64,000 nucleotides of DNA, from positions 24,436,501 through 24,500,500 of the forward strand of contig NC_065874.1 of NCBI RefSeq assembly GCF_933775445.1, in the 5' to 3' direction. The translations under genes were made by a program, and so were the position numbers. This stretch comes from Argentina anserina (lineage: Eukaryota; Streptophyta; Magnoliopsida; Rosales; Rosaceae). Position 1 is the stretch's first letter; each line of letters starts with the position of its first letter. The notes below the pieces were generated by a model, which was not told the origin of the DNA, searched no databases, and saw nothing but the letters and a program-made list of their open reading frames with translations. Shown here one piece after another: positions 36,909 to 47,496 of the stretch.

Positions 36909-37289
36909 TGTAATAACCCTAAATTTCAAACAACATTTGAGTGGATTTGAATTCTTTAAAAAAATTGTGAAATTTAATTAGAATGGATGTGATTGGTTAC
37001 GACGATAGGAAACGAGTAACGGATACGTTATCGGAACGTTTAATTCGAAAAACGTTACGTTTCCGAACGTTTATATCGACTTTTAATCCGTTGCTCGGTT
37101 TCGAAAACTTTCTTCACGGAAGTTGTAGAGCTCGTTGATACGAGTTCGTGGATATGTGACGCGTTCGAAACGGACATCGTACGTGAAATTTATTCACGTC
37201 GGAAGTTAGTTTCCGATTTGGAAACTAGTATAAAAAGGAAATTTTTGTAACTAGGGTTTCCATAACAGGAAACCCTTTCTTTTCCGCCG

Positions 37290-37336
<47 letters not shown>

Positions 37337-39899
37337 TCTCTCCTTCTCCTCGATTCCTCTCCCTCACTCGGTTCTCTCTCGCCCTCACCGATCGTGCCCT
37401 CCCCGAATCCCTCTCCCTCTCACCGATCGCTCTCTCCCTCTCCCTCTCACTGATCACTCTTCCCTCTCCCTCTCACTGTCACTTTCTTCCTCTCCCTCTC
37501 ACCCGAAACCTCGCGATTCTCCGTCGCCCAAACGCTCCACCGGTGAGACCAAGGCTTGGGACTGCATCACCATCATCTCTCCTCACCCCTAGTGCCACCG
37601 GTGACAAGATCGGCGATCAAAAACCGCGATAGGTACCGCCGCTGCTCAACTGCAAGGCCGCCGGCATCTCGAGCTCTCCAACTTCGTTTTTGACGATCCA
37701 GATGTCTGATCGAGGTGAGGATTGGTATAGATGGGTTATGTGATTGATTTGTTGTTGTTTTTGGTTGTTTTGTGGCGATCGGAGGAGTGGTGGAGGTGTT
37801 GAACACCGCCGCTTAAAGCGGCGCGTGAAGGAGCGTGTGGAAGTGTGGGGTGGTGCAGGGGCGGCCTAAGGCCGGAGGGAAGGAGAGGGGAGAAAGTAGG
37901 AGGGATTTGAGGTAGCGGTGGCGTGCTACGCGCCGTGGTTAGCCTCGGCGCGTGGGCCCCACGCGCGGCCGGCCGGAGGTGGCGCGTATGCCACACGCGC
38001 CGCCGTGTGAGGCGGTGTAATTAGTTTTGACTGAAAGGGTATTTTGGTAATTTACTGTGTAACGGTAAATGTAAATGTAAATTTTATTTACTACGGTAAA
38101 TGTAATTAATTTTTACCTTCGGTAAATGTAATTATAAATTACTTTCAGTAAATGTAAAAAGTAATTTGTAAAAGGGTAATTTAGTAAATTTTATTTACTG
38201 AGTTTGTATTTACATTTAAATCGTACGTATACGTACAGAAATATGTATTAATATTTATACGTACAGAAATACGTATTAATATTTATACGTACAGAAATAC
38301 GTATTAATATTTATACGTACAGAAATACGTATTAATATTTATACGTACAGAAATACGTATTAATATTTATACGTACAGAAATACGTATATAATATTTATA
38401 TGTACAGAAATACGTAAAAATCGTATATTTGTACAGTAACCGTGAATAGTGAACAGTGAACAGTAACTTCGTATAAACCAAAATTGCTGAACAGTAACCG
38501 TTTATTACTGTTTTGGCATTTAAAGGTTTACGAAACGATTCTAAATTCTTTTCTTATTCTTTTAAGGTGATCGTTAAATCGAGGAAAGGAATTAGCATCG
38601 GGAATTGTGGAATTACGCTCAAGTCAATAAGGTGAGTAAAATCTCACTGAATTACGAATCTACCCTCGTGGTGATTCAACATTTTTGCAAGTGTGTTTAT
38701 CAAATGAATTACAACATGTATATAATTTAGTGGACTACATATATACAGTATAATGGTAATAAGTACATATTATATATTTAGTTCATTAAATTACGTACTG
38801 TTATTAATTCATTAAAAATAGTCATTTCGATGACGGAAGTGAGAATGAGCATGTGTAGTGAAATATGACATGTATAAGATATAGTGGATTATATATATAT
38901 TTTATAAATGGTAAATAAGTACGAATATATATAGTTTGCTATATAATATACTGTTATGATTTTATTGTGATTATATTGAGCATGTGATTTGAATTGTACA
39001 ATATGATGTGGGATTATTGTACGTGATTTTTAACATTGAGATTGTTAAAATGTGAATTGTCTTCGGACCTGATTTTTGGTACAATATGATGTGAGATTAT
39101 TGTACGTGTTTGGCAAGTCGAAACCTAGCCTTTGGCCGGGCGAAAGTTACAATACAGTTAGAGCTCTAGTCTGTCTGCCTTAGTACTGCATTCGAGGTAA
39201 CGGGTGGTTATCTGCTCATGGGTACTCGGTGTATTTTGGATGTTGGGTAGCGGGTGGCTATCCAATATCAACGGTGTATTAAGAGAGGGGTAACAGATGT
39301 GTACCAGCGTTCTTGGTACCCGTATTATAAATGCATTGGGTAACCAGAAGGGTTACTTAATTTCCTCATGAGCTTATATTTCATATTTCTTTGGGTCAAC
39401 CAGATGGGCTGACCATTGGCTCATGGGGGCATTTATATTTGTGTTGTTGTGATCTTTCGTATATTTTGATATGCGAATTATATTTTGATTTTACTCATAC
39501 GAGCTATAAGCTTACCGGGTTTGTGTTTACAATCCCGGTGCACCAATTCGATGGTGTAGGGGATAATTCTGCAGGTACTGATTAGTGGGGGTTGAGTGAC
39601 GACTACAGAGGCTTGAAGTCGTTCTTATCCTGTTGTGGTGAGATTTCTGGCGTGGATTTGTGTGAGAATTTGAGTGAATTTTATTTGTGAGATTTGTGAG
39701 TGATTTGTAAGGATTATTACATTTCCATTTTATGTATGAATTATAAATTTGGATTGTAATAATTGGTTGTCTGAGTTGTATTGAGAACTCAGAATTGATC
39801 CGCTGTTACACTTTATTGATTTCGAGTTATTGAGATTATTTTGTGTTTAACGACTTTAGAATTTTGAGTTTTTAGGCTCGAAATTTTGGGGTCGTTACA
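36909..39899 (+). repeat. 3' LTR (2,991 bp)
   Basis: Matches the 5' LTR along its full length. The 22-bp length difference is explained exactly by one fewer 28-bp unit and three more CT units. TATAAAAA at 37229-37236 marks the corresponding promoter. Confidence 0.95.
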
Positions 39900-39917
39900 G
39901 CATACAAGTCGTTTCAT
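39900..39917 (-). pseudogene. First six codons of the disrupted S28 gene
   Basis: On the minus strand this reads ATG AAA CGA CTT GTA TGC (M-K-R-L-V-C), of which TATGC is the duplicated target. Across the element, the frame continues SFLWLVIISLIVSTSSS at 29080 downward, forming one signal peptide. This 18-bp piece is too short to be found by reading-frame length and is recognised only from the junction. Confidence 0.9.
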
Positions 39918-39984
39918 GGCAAGGATTTGTACTTAGTAGAAAGCTTGACGGCCTGAGTTGTGTGTTTTCAAATGAGCAATCAAA

Positions 39985-39994
39985 TATTTATATA
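39985..39994 (-). promoter_or_regulatory. TATA box of the S28 gene, now separated from its coding exons
   Basis: TATATAAATA on the minus strand, about 68 bp upstream of the ATG at 39917. The native promoter therefore remains on the far side of the 10.8-kb insertion. Confidence 0.6.
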
Positions 39995-41018
39995 GACCAT
40001 GGCAAATTGGTTGGCTTTTTGTGGCCGGCGCATTGTGGTGAAGGTGATAACAAGAAATTTTGATCATGACTAAAACGAGTTGGTCTAATTTTTTTAGACC
40101 ATGTGAATGGACATGGCATTTTTCGTTTACAGTTTTACTCTCCATGCATGTCGTTGTTTAATTATTGAATTGACATATTAATTTGTTTACTACTACACTT
40201 GTGGAACAAGTTTATAATTATGATGCAAAGGACAACGGTGCCTGCCATTAGTTAACAGCTAATACCTAGAATCTGTCATATACATGACAATTTAGAAAGC
40301 AAATCTGTCGAGTTTTTCTTGTAGTCGATCAATCACTCTTTTAACTCCCATGCAGTTCTTTAATTGTTTTTGAATAAAAAACACAAAGAAGATATAACAC
40401 ATAATTTGTTTACTACAGTAAAACCTTCCTCAAGGTAAACACATTGCGAGATTAGTAACGTAGTTTACATGTCAATCAATCCACTATTAGATCAAATCAA
40501 ACGCAAACTTGTTCAAGTAGTGTAGTTCTAAACTAAACACTTTATAGACAATAAAGTCTACTTATTCAATATGTTTGATGTTTTACAATCACAAAGGATT
40601 AAACTAGACCTAGCAACACAATGTGTATCAATTAACTAGACTAAGCTCCCTCTTCTTCACACTGAGTGATCTCAATTAGACCTGCAACAAAAAGCTCAAC
40701 ATAAGCTTATAACAACAATAGACTCTCAATAAGCACCAAGGCACAAAAGACACATTTCTTCTGTAAAATTTGCATCGTTTATATAGAAAACTCTCTCCCA
40801 TAGTTGCTACACAAATCAAGCCATATCAGATCAAGATAACTTAGGAAAGTTTGACAAATGAAACAAACATTTTAATTGAGATAAAATGTGCCACTGATGA
40901 AGGCAGATTTGATTTGATGAAACAAATCAATCTTGCCTTATCTTTTGGTTTAAACCAGATTCATACATTTAGCGGTTTGATTGATAAGAAAACGAGAACC
41001 TACGAATTTAAAACAAAG
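39995..41018. other. Upstream flank of the S28 gene, no gene seen
   Basis: AT-rich, with no recognisable coding or repeat structure apart from possible S28 promoter sequence close to 40,000. Confidence 0.5.
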
Positions 41019-42091
41019 AGTAATGTTAAATGAACCACTTTTTAGTGAATCACCCAAATACTACCTTATGTGGCAGCTAATGTGGCATACCCACATTATC
41101 ATATTAGAAATTTATGTTTTCTTTTTTGCTTTTTTATCACAAAATTTTGTTTTCTTTTTTACATTCTTGCTTTCAATCTCTAAACCCTAACTAGATTTTT
41201 TCATAATTCTTTCAAATCTGCGTCTTCAACAAATGTAGTTGAAAACCCCTATTCTACTTCTTCAACACGTCCTCCCACCTCATCATTGATTGAGTACTAG
41301 AATTCTCAATTCGATTTCGGCTTTCTTGTAAAAGAATTGCCTATTTTTGGGGAAACAACAATTGAATTAGGGTTTCCATTAATCTTCTTATTTCTTGCAA
41401 TGTTTCTCAATATACATGTAAACATCTTCAATTGTTCTCATACTCATAGTTGCATTGTTTTTCATAGCTGAATTAATAAGGTTTCCATGTTTCTTATTTA
41501 CATGTAAGACAACTGCGTTTTAATCTCACCCTTCATGTCAATGCTTTGTTCTATTACATCGACTTTTACCCAGAAGATAAAAGTTCTGAAGTCAAGTGCT
41601 AGATAACACCAAAGTGCTTGTTAATTGGCTGATTACTAAGGTTCCACAGAAGATATGAATCATGCCTAACCACGTTTAGGATGGCAGAGATCTTCTAACA
41701 GTGTATGTGAAGAAACTAATTAGATAGAGAATGAGATGATGGATGAAAGAAAATGTAATAGTATGACTCTCATAACCAAATTCTTTGAGTAAAAGAACGC
41801 AACTATGAGTATAGTGATTAAAAATATGTTTACATTCCAAACAGAGGAAACATGGAAATCGTAATTCAATTCCAGGTCCCCCAAAAATCTAAATTTCAAA
41901 CATGTTAGGAAAAAGAAACAAAATATAATCACATTTAAAATAGGTAGACAACAAAATTTCGTAATAAAAAAGCAAAAAAAAAAACATAAAATTCTAATAT
42001 GATGATGTGGGTATGCCACATCAGTTGCCATATAAGATGATATTTGGGTGGTTCACTAAAAAGTGGTCCATTTGGCATTACTCTTAAAATG
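41019..42091. mobile_element. Non-autonomous element with ~150-bp terminal inverted repeats
   Basis: 41019-41165 (starting AGAGTAATG) is the reverse complement of about 41940-42091 (ending CATTACTCT) with some mismatches. Shared blocks are CCACTTTTTAGTGAA, GTGGCATACCCACAT and TTATGTTTT...GCTTTTTTAT. The ~770-bp core has no coding capacity. Candidate target bases TAAAA lie on both sides but do not abut cleanly, so class (MULE-like is likely from the long arms) is unsure. Confidence 0.7.
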
Positions 42092-42839
42092 GCTTTTGAT
42101 AAAAAGGAGCATTCAAATACCTAAAATGATAATAAGGGTCTTTAGTTTGGACTTCTGATAAATAAGGGTCATTGTAAAACCTGTACTCTTTAAAGATTGA
42201 GTTATTACAAGCGTGTTACTCATTATCATAGTAACAAGCTCAAGGGTTGTTACATTTACCATTTATATATTAATTAACCCTAACTGACTGAAACTCACCC
42301 CCCATGATATCTCTTTCTCTCCCCTAAACCAACCACATTCGTCTCTCTCTCTCTCTCCTCTCTCTCTCTCAAACTCTCATTTTCTGTTGAACAAAGAAAA
42401 ATATATATATCTCTCTCTAGCTGCTACAAACCCCTTTCTCTCTCCTAAACCCGAGCAAAACCTCAGACGCCTAATAAGAGCGAGCACCGTCCTCGAATCC
42501 GAAGTTTGATTGAAAAAAATGAAAGAACGACTCACGTCACTCTCTCCTAAAGTCGAGCAAAACCTCCAACCACTGGTAAGAGAATCATGACGATCATGAT
42601 TGTTTAAATTAGTTGGTTTATCAAATTCTATGTTCTATTCTTTCTTTGATTGTGGTATGCTTTGATTTCACCACTTGTTATTTCGCCCGATTTTGATATT
42701 TCTAAAGATTATGTTGATGTATATTTTGTTGGACGAGATTGGAAAATTAAGCTTGTTTTTGTTGGAATGGTGACCTTAATTCATGAACAAGATTGGAAAA
42801 TTAAGCACAAAAGTCATGCATATAAGGTGTTTGATAAAA

Positions 42840-43860
42840 TTCCTCAATGAGGTTGTGGCTACCAGTTACTTGTGTAGTTACACGGTCAGGCAATCAGCTA
42901 TATCACAAGTTATGTGACTAGTGAGGTGAGGTTGACAGTGACTTGACCAATTAGATGACCAGTTATATAGTCAGAATGCGCTACTGTTATGGACTTGCGA
43001 TGCAGCGACATGTTGTAGACATTTACTTAAGTAGTTACATGGTAGTTATTAAAGTAGCCACATGATTAGTTATTTAAGTACTAACATTGCCAGTTTGAGT
43101 AGTTGCATAGTAGTTACGTGACTGCTTACATTACTTATATAGCAAGTTACATAGGCAGCAGTGACATGATATATTAATTGAGTGGTTACATAACCAATTA
43201 CTTGATAAGTAGTTACATGACCCCAATTCTATGATCAATTACATGACTAGTGAGATGAAGTTGACATAGGAATGTAGGCGGGGTTGAAGATCATGGTTGA
43301 CATAAGAATCTTCCATTTTCGCAATGATACTTTATCACCTTATGTGTTACTAATTTATGGTTCTATGTTGTTGTACTCATGCAGATCTTAGTAGTTACGT
43401 AACATTACCTGAGTAGTTACGTGGTAGTTACATTGATAACTGCCTTGGTAACTGTATTGATATTGAGTAACTGTCTCAATAACTATTTCAGTAACTATAT
43501 TGGTAACTGCATTGATATTTATTTAACCAGCTAGATGGCCAGTTACATGGTCGGAGTATGCTATTGTTTGAGTGCAACGAGATGTTGTAGATAGTTACAT
43601 GGTAGTTACTTAAGTAGTTACATGATAGTTACTTAAGTAGTTACATGGTAGTTACTCAAATAGTTACATAATTAGTTATTTGAGTATTGACTGGCCAGTT
43701 TAGTTACTTGAGTAGTTACATGGTAGTTACTGAAGTAGTTACATGATTAGTTATTTTGAGTATTGACATGACCAATTTGAGTAGTTACATTTATGTGAGT
43801 GGTTACATATCCAATTACATAGACAACAGTGTTTCCATTAAGTAACTGTTTTGTGACTGT
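42840..43860 (+). repeat. Degenerate array of AGTTAC motifs (left half)
   Basis: AGTTAC recurs about every 15-25 bp within longer degenerate units such as AGTAGTTACATGGTAGTTAC. AGTTAT variants are interspersed. A short stretch at 43440-43520 carries the complementary GTAACT orientation. Confidence 0.85.
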
Positions 43861-44136
43861 GAGGATATTAGTTTTTTGTAGGTGCGATGTTGGGAGATAC
43901 AACATAGTAGCGGAAACATTGACATCATTTTCAAGGCAACCATTTTGCAGTGATTTTCATGGAGCAGACTGTACTTGAAAAACTTAGATTTTTACAATTA
44001 ACCAACATTTACATGTATATTTTGATAGGTTCTGCACCGCTTCATTATGCTGCACTTTATGTATAATTTAAGAACTAACAATTTATTACATTTCATTCAA
44101 CATACTAGAAAATATGATAGGTAGTGTTCAGTTAAA

Positions 44137-44367
44137 ATGACTCTCAAGGTGTTAGTTATGACGGCAGATGGTGGAGGAATCAAGATTCTTAAAGGGTATC
44201 TTAGAGCTAGGCAGCTGAATGAGGCATGAGATTTTTTTCTTTTTGAAATGAAGAAGAGGAAGTGTGAGATTGATTTTGTCACTTGTACTACTCAGGTTCA
44301 TGGATTTAGTGTTTCCAGGGATATTTATCATGTAATTGATGATAGAACTAGCCAAATGTTCAAGTAA
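44137..44367 (+). pseudogene. Fragment of a pentatricopeptide-repeat (PPR) protein gene
   Basis: A 77-codon frame with one internal TGA (44227-44229). Around it are the PPR signature pieces RARQLNEA, then a position where relatives have Trp (now the stop), then DFF, EMKKRKCEIDFVT and VHGFSVS. PPR proteins bind organellar RNA; this scrap covers about two 35-residue repeats and cannot be functional. It lies between the two hexamer arrays and was probably captured by the element. Confidence 0.6.
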
Positions 44368-45560
44368 CTATTAATGTAACTATATGACTCAAGTAACTTC
44401 TCATGCAATTACTTAGGTAATTGGGCGATACTTATGTAATGGTCTTGTAACTGTTGAAATTATTGGTCATGTAATTGATTATTTGCAAGGTATAATGAGT
44501 CATATAATTAAGCATCGTAACAATAGTGTGAACTATTTACATAGGCAGTAAATGGACCATGTCAGTTACTTAATACCAGCAAAGTTATTAACACAGTTAC
44601 CAAACAATTATCTATATAGTCACATAGAAAGTTTCCAAGACAATTACTGCATGTCAATACAGGTACCGAGACCGTTACTTAATGCCAATATAGTTACCAG
44701 AGTAATAATCACGTAACTACTCAAATAACTGATCATAACTAGTTTGAGATAGTTTCTTAATCCCCATATAGTTATCAGAACAATTACTTAATGTCAAATA
44801 TAGTTATCAAGATAGTTACTTAATGTCAAATATAGTTACCAAGATAGTTACTTACAGTCAATATAGTTACAAGAACAGTTACTAAATTGTGTAACTAGCC
44901 AAGTAACTCGCAACTATGTTACTATTCAAGTAACTAGTCATGTAACTACATAAGTAAATAATTATGTAATCGATCATGTAACTACTCAAATAACTCTCAA
45001 CTCACAATGTCTAGAAGACTGGAACAGTTACCAGAGTGACTATCATATAACTACTAAAGTAATGGTCACACGACTACTCAAACTATCCATGTAACTATAT
45101 AAGTAAACAATCATATAATCGGCCATGTTACTATTTCAAGTATGGTAACTAATTAAGTAACTCGCAATGTGACTAATAAAGTAACTCATGACGTAACTAC
45201 TAAAGTAACTGATCATAAAGCTGAAAACTATTCAAGTAGCTGTCAATGTAGCTACTGATGTAACATGTAACTACTCAAATAACTTATCAGGTAACTAAAA
45301 GCTGGCTTTTTTATTGCAACTAAATATACACTATCAAATGAGTGAACTGATAAGATGAAACATAAAACCAAAAGCTAACCAAGCAAGAGAAAAGTCAAAT
45401 CTGATAGTTACACAACCCGATAGTTATAATGATAGTGTCTGTAATTGTATCGATATTGAGTAACTGTCCCGTTAACTATGTTGGTAACTATCTGGCGTTC
45501 ATATTTGTATTAAGTAACTATGTGAGTAACTAAAATGTCGATGTAAGACTTATAATGCAC
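44350..45560 (+). repeat. Degenerate array of GTAACT motifs (right half)
   Basis: GTAACT predominates, e.g. CATGTAACTACTCAAATAACT, which is the complement of units in the left array. A sub-stretch at 44570-44890 has AGTTAC in the forward sense. Two further GTAACT copies occur near 45950-45965. Confidence 0.85.
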
Positions 45561-46349
45561 AAAATATCAAGATGAACTAGCACAACCTTTCAGCCCCAAT
45601 GACCTCATTTTTCACACTTCGACAACACATTTGGGAACAAAAACCAATCCAGTAACACTCCCCCCTCCCATTCTCACAAGAGCCTTCAACACCTCCTCTC
45701 ACCTCCTTCTAGGGCATTTCGTCGAACACCTTATGTGCAACTTCATCAACTTGGCCTCCATAAAGGGATTTACTTCATCAACCACATCGGTGCTCCATCC
45801 AACCCAATCAAATGGAATCAATATTGATGCACCATTGGAATATGCTATTTTCAGCTGTTTTTCGCACTGGATAATGAGAAGAAGGTAGCATCAATAAAGA
45901 GAAATAGAAATCAATGTCCAAGAAAGAAGTTATCATTTGTACAACATCAGTAACTATACAAGTAACTGTCACAACATCAATAACTATACAAGTAATTATA
46001 CGAGCTGTAAATCAATGTATTACGAATCAAAGATCAAAATGCTATAGGATTTCAAGTAATGTATTAAATCATAGGGTAAATTGTAATCAAACAACACCAT
46101 ATTCATATCTAAACATCAAACAACGACCAAAGCCCAATAAACTATGATAATTTGAAATCAAACAACCAAATTATGAAATCATACAAGAAAATTAGGAACA
46201 AGGTGAGGGGAAATTGATTGATGTGAGGTGATTACTTGAGAAATCAAAAGAGGAGCTTCAATGGCGGAATTGCAAATCGAGAAGAAGAAGTGACGAGGTT
46301 GTTTCTTCGGATTCAATGCGAGATGTGGTTCGTCTTCTTCATCATCTTC

Positions 46350-46353
<4 letters not shown>

Positions 46354-46397
<44 letters not shown>
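46354..46397 (+). repeat. (GA)n tract near the right end of the fold-back element
   Basis: About 20 GA units followed by an A run. It mirrors the (CT)n tract near 42340-42372 at the element's other end. Confidence 0.9.
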
Positions 46398-46401
<4 letters not shown>

Positions 46402-46670
46402 AAAATTCGATCGAGAAGGGGAGAGAGGAAGAGAGAAATTAGGAGAAAATTAGATTAGGTAAGGGTGAAATTAGATAAAAATATAAGGAAGAGTATAACA
46501 GTCAAAGTGAAAAAAGATAACAGTCTCCTTTTATTATTTTATAAATGAAGATATACATTTTTATCACTCATACCCTTTAATTATGACATCTTTTATCAAC
46601 TGTCAAACTAGGATATTTAATTAACATTTTCATCTTGAAATAACCCTTTTTAATAAAAATGACTAAAACA

Positions 46671-47491
46671 AAACGAAGAATCAAAAACTTAACTTATTTA
46701 ATTTGTTTTTCCTAGTTGAACCGGAAAACTCAGATACTTTCAGTTTTTCTAAATAAACAGGTCAGTTGTTTTCAAATATTGTAATGCCTTACTATTTAGC
46801 TTGGAAATCTATATCGATCGATCGATCGAGTACCTAATGGTTGATGAAAAAGATTGAAAACTATTGTAGCTACACTACGTACGTACCTAGGTTTAATTTG
46901 TAAGCTTTTCTGTTTTGAAGTCTGCTGCATATATACGACAGCTTCGTTGTGAACTGATGGCTAGGCCTACGCGACAACTTGTTTCTAGAATAGAAGACGG
47001 TGGTGAAAGATCCATGAGGTGGCTAACATGAAGGAGCCTCACTCAGTCGTGGCTATATGGCAGATGCATCGGGGATTCATCCCTCTTTTTTAGGTTTTTC
47101 TCTCTGGCTAGTGAGTTGTACGTGAAGCTGGGCGTGTAGGTAATACTGTAATAGTAACGTAATTTCCGATCCATTATTACAAGCCTAGAATTCTGAATCA
47201 AACTCCAGCAGCTATCGACCCCGGTACCAAATCCGGTCTCGAAATCTATGGGAATATAATGCAGCTGCGACAGGCCAGAGACTTGATCGTTAGTCGTCGC
47301 CATAAGCGAAGCACTTCAAATTGATAGATAACAATATCAGGAGATAGGTAGCTAGAAAACCGTACACAAACAAATAATATGCCAAAAACTGGGATGTTGG
47401 GAGAAATGTGAGGAGAACATGGTAGAAGGTACGTATTGAGGCAAAGGAAGAACGTACGAATAGAGTTTGTCAAAGCTAAAAGAGGCTGATC
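46671..47491. other. Intergenic, no gene seen
   Basis: Open frames on the minus strand at 47043-47473 show no family resemblance. It includes a TCGATCGATCGATCGA run near 46814. Confidence 0.5.
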
Positions 47492-47496
47492 CTTAA

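Larger units (their letters stand above)
29086..39899 (+). mobile_element. Complete Ty3/gypsy LTR retrotransposon, chromovirus type (Tekay/Del-like)
   Basis: 10,814 bp, with all parts present: LTR 29086-32098, primer-binding site 32101-32112, gag-pol 32366/32387-36868, polypurine tract 36896-36907, LTR 36909-39899, and 5-bp target duplication GCATA. The LTRs differ by one 28-bp repeat unit, three CT units and about 15 substitutions by eye (~0.5%). At the commonly used plant LTR rate of 1.3e-8 per site per year this is around 0.2 million years, a rough figure. Pol order (integrase after RNase H) defines Ty3/gypsy. The C-terminal VKVLW...LESDM...RYPQLF resembles the Tekay/Del chromodomain tail; clade is inferred. 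Oriented opposite to the S28 gene it disrupts. Confidence 0.96.
42092..46670. mobile_element. Large fold-back-like element with AGTTAC/GTAACT arrays and captured PPR sequence
   Basis: The ends (about 42095-42180 and the reverse complement of about 46570-46670) resemble each other over roughly 70 bp. Just inside, both ends carry a pyrimidine-rich leader facing inward: (CT)n at 42340-42372, and (GA)n at 46354-46397 read from the other strand. The interior is packed with AGTTAC and its complement GTAACT, about sixty copies by eye. They are mainly forward in 42840-43860 and mainly reverse in 44350-45560. PPR-like coding scraps lie at 42809-42841 (+), 44137-44367 (+) and about 45715-45770 (-). No transposase is visible. 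I infer a non-autonomous MULE or fold-back element with gene capture. Confidence 0.5.

Noticed and set aside
43021..45520. Hexamer region as telomere- or centromere-like satellite
   Set aside because: Units are irregular in length and orientation and lie between transposon-like ends, with PPR fragments among them.
47043..47473. Minus-strand frames as missing 5' exons of the second S28 copy
   Set aside because: They show none of the S28 blocks (TLDHFN, GGSYGG and others) and lie on the wrong, 3', side of the pseudogene.
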